NCBI GenBank assembly: GCA_040005635.1
Contig: JBDTYM010000130.1
Coordinates: forward strand, 1 to 8,236
From: Dokdonella_A sp040005635
GTDB lineage: Bacteria; Pseudomonadota; Gammaproteobacteria; Xanthomonadales; Rhodanobacteraceae
Reading direction: 5' to 3'
Length of the DNA stretch: 8,236 nt
A program made the translations under genes and the position numbers. The notes under the pieces are model-generated. The model saw nothing but the letters and a program-made list of their open reading frames with translations, made no database searches and had not been told where the DNA came from. Shown in pieces: positions 6,819 to 8,236 of the stretch; position 1 is the stretch's first letter; each line of letters opens with the position of its first letter.

Positions 6819-7841
6819 ATGAGCCTGCTTTTCAGGGATGTCGCGGGGCCGAACCTGGCCCCCGGCGGCAGCGTGCTGTGCGTGGGGGCGTTCGATGGCG
6901 TGCACCTCGGCCATCGCGCCCTGCTCGCGCGCGTGCGCGAGCGTGCTGCCGCGCGTGGTCTGCCTGCGCTCGCCGTCAGTTTCGAGCCGATTCCGCGCGA
7001 GTTCTTCGCGCGCGGCGCGCCAGTGCCGCGACTGGCGAGTGCGCGCGAGAAGATTGAATACCTTTTCGCGGGCGGCATATCGACTTTGCTGTCGCTGCGC
7101 TTCAATGCGGCGCTCGCAGCGATGTCGGCCGAGGCGTTCATCGATCAGGTGCTGCTGCAGCGCTGCGCCGCTCGCGAAATCTGGATCGGTGCGGATTTCC
7201 GCTTCGGCCACGCGCGGCGTGGCGATGTCGCCCTGCTGCGCGAACACGGCGCGCGCCTCGGCTTCGATGTCGAAGTGATGGACGATGTCTGCGTCGACGG
7301 CGAGCGCGCCAGCAGCAGTACGGTGCGTGCGCATCTGGCGGCCGGCGAATTCGACGCGACGGCGCGCCTGCTCGGGCGACGTTTCGCGATTGGCGGACAT
7401 GTCGTGCGCGGCCAGCAGCTCGGCCGTCAGCTCGGCTATCCGACTGCGAACATCCGTCTCGGTCGGCGCACGTCGCCGGTCGGCGGCATCTTCGCGGTGC
7501 GCGTGCACGGAATCGCTGCGACGGCGCTGCCGGGCGTCGCCAGCCTCGGCGTGCGGCCGACCGTCAATGGCGTCGAACCCTTGCTGGAAGCGCACGTGTT
7601 CGATTTCGACGGCGACCTGTACGGCCGGCGTATCGACGTCGAGTTCGTGCACAAGCTGCGTGACGAGGAAAGGTTCCACGATCTCGATGCGATGGTGCGG
7701 CAGATCGATCGCGATGCGATCGAGGCGAGAACCGTGCTGAGCGCACCCATGCGTCGTCCCGGCGAAAGCCGGGACCCAGTGTCTCTCTCGTCCGATGCAG
7801 GCGCCGGATCGCGGCTTTCGCCGGGACGACGCGCCGGTTGA
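6819..7841 (+). CDS. ribF: Bifunctional FAD synthetase / riboflavin kinase, with repeat-derived C-terminal tail
   Basis: RibF phosphorylates riboflavin to FMN and adenylates FMN to FAD in the cytoplasm. The N-terminal adenylyltransferase domain shows GAFDGVHLGHRALL (residues 23-36, with the HxGH pair H29/H32), GADFRFGHARRG (124-135) and SSSTVR (165-170). The C-terminal kinase domain shows GRQLGYPTANI (202-212, the PTAN motif), SLGVRPTV (242-249) and EAHVFDFDGDLYG (257-269, with the likely catalytic Glu257). The family part ends near residue 310, like the E. coli protein (313). The remaining 30 residues, starting MRRPGESRDP, are encoded by a palindromic repeat. I prefer the ATG at 6819 because MSLLFRDV aligns with the family N-terminus; the ATG at 6798 has the better ribosome site and adds seven residues. 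It sits between murJ and ileS, a common order. Function is certain, exact start is not. Confidence 0.95.
   Translation: MSLLFRDVAGPNLAPGGSVLCVGAFDGVHLGHRALLARVRERAAARGLPALAVSFEPIPREFFARGAPVPRLASAREKIEYLFAGGISTLLSLRFNAALAAMSAEAFIDQVLLQRCAAREIWIGADFRFGHARRGDVALLREHGARLGFDVEVMDDVCVDGERASSSTVRAHLAAGEFDATARLLGRRFAIGGHVVRGQQLGRQLGYPTANIRLGRRTSPVGGIFAVRVHGIAATALPGVASLGVRPTVNGVEPLLEAHVFDFDGDLYGRRIDVEFVHKLRDEERFHDLDAMVRQIDRDAIEARTVLSAPMRRPGESRDPVSLSSDAGAGSRLSPGRRAG
7751..7832. repeat. 82-bp palindromic element forming the 3' end of ribF
   Basis: The arms 7751-7771 and 7812-7832 are perfect 21-base inverted repeats (GCGTCGTCCCGGCGAAAGCC... and its complement), separated by 40 bases. The matching stops abruptly at the outer ends. 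The 5' arm with its flank encodes RRPGESRDP and the 3' arm SRLSPGRR; because of the symmetry the other strand encodes the same peptides. Repeats of this look, with arms near CGTC(G/A)T(C/T)CCGGCGAAAGC, are common between genes of Xanthomonadales and often appear as 'PGESRDP' tails. The ribF stop codon follows seven bases after the 3' arm, so the element lies wholly inside the reading frame. Confidence 0.85.
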
Positions 7842-7875
7842 TTTTTTCGATTCCCCATTCCGTTCGAATCCACTC

Positions 7876-8236
7876 ATGGCCACAGACTACAAAGACACGA
7901 TCAATCTGCCGAAGACCGACTTCGCGATGAAGGCGGACCTCGGCAAGCGCGAGCCCGGCATGCTGGCCGAATGGGAAAAGGCGGATCGCTATGGCGAGAT
8001 CCAGCGCAGGACCGCGCTGCGCGAACACGCGTTCATCCTGCATGACGGCCCGCCGTACGCGAACGGGATGATCCATCTCGGTCACGCGGTCAACAAGATC
8101 CTGAAGGATGTCGTCGTGAAGTCGGCCTTGCTGGCCGGTTTCCGTTCGCCATATGTGCCGGGCTGGGACTGTCACGGGTTGCCGATCGAGGTCGCGGTCG
8201 AGAAGAAGATCGGCAAGGTCGGCCAGAAGGTCGATG
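7876..8236 (+). CDS. ileS: Isoleucyl-tRNA synthetase, N-terminal 120 codons (partial, runs off right edge)
   Basis: IleS is the class I aminoacyl-tRNA synthetase that charges tRNA-Ile and edits misactivated valine. From the ATG at 7876 the frame reads MATDYKDTINLPKTDFAMKA, the usual bacterial N-terminus. Conserved sites follow: FILHDGPPYANG (residues 53-64), the HIGH-type signature HLGH (67-70), AVNKILKDVVVKS, and PGWDCHGLPIE (95-105), which shapes the active site. The frame is open at the edge; the family is about 940 residues, so the editing domain, KMSKS loop and anticodon domain are outside. There is no Shine-Dalgarno before the ATG and no clear promoter in the 34-base gap after ribF, so it probably depends on read-through from murJ-ribF across the palindrome. 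The family assignment is certain. Confidence 0.97.
   Translation, partial: MATDYKDTINLPKTDFAMKADLGKREPGMLAEWEKADRYGEIQRRTALREHAFILHDGPPYANGMIHLGHAVNKILKDVVVKSALLAGFRSPYVPGWDCHGLPIEVAVEKKIGKVGQKVD

Noticed and set aside
7812..7847. Classic intrinsic terminator after ribF
   Set aside because: The 21-bp stem has a 40-base loop and the T6 tract begins nine bases beyond the stem, too far for a standard terminator. It is kept only as a possible attenuator.
6714..7883. 389-residue minus-strand frame opposite ribF
   Set aside because: Antisense to a certain gene. Its PGESRDP-like peptide comes from the symmetry of the palindrome, not from a gene.

Overview
This is a GC-rich housekeeping segment of a gammaproteobacterial chromosome. 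The gene order rplU-rpmA-obgE, convergent rpsT, then murJ-ribF-ileS, together with the protein sequences and a 'PGESRDP'-encoding palindromic repeat, suggests the Xanthomonadales (Xanthomonadaceae/Rhodanobacteraceae type). The species cannot be named from this window. I see no phage, transposase, CRISPR array, tRNA or rRNA, and no previously undescribed multi-gene system.

Layout. On the minus strand at the left are the N-terminal 526 codons of uvrA (nucleotide excision repair; it runs off the left edge) and, upstream of it, a gene for a small exported protein I do not recognise (1752-2408). A 214-bp divergent intergenic region carries the rplU promoter and leader hairpin. The plus strand then has rplU-rpmA (ribosomal proteins L21 and L27), closed by a strong intrinsic terminator. 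obgE (ribosome-assembly GTPase) follows with its own weaker candidate promoter. obgE and the minus-strand gene rpsT (S20, TTG start) converge on one short hairpin flanked by A6 and T5, which can terminate from both sides. rpsT has a clear promoter. About 310 bp without a gene follow, holding a degenerate G/C-rich palindromic repeat. murJ (lipid II flippase), ribF (FAD synthetase/riboflavin kinase) and the first 120 codons of ileS (isoleucyl-tRNA synthetase) then run in tandem on the plus strand to the right edge.

How the genes work together. Most of the window serves translation: two 50S proteins, one 30S protein, a GTPase of 50S maturation and an aminoacyl-tRNA synthetase. It also holds one cell-wall export step, one flavin cofactor enzyme and one DNA-repair ATPase. 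The oddest feature is an 82-bp element with perfect 21-bp inverted arms that forms the 3' end of ribF and encodes a roughly 30-residue C-terminal tail. Other points worth checking are the rplU leader hairpin, the TTG start of rpsT, the missing Shine-Dalgarno sequences of obgE, murJ and ileS, and the start-site ambiguity of ribF.
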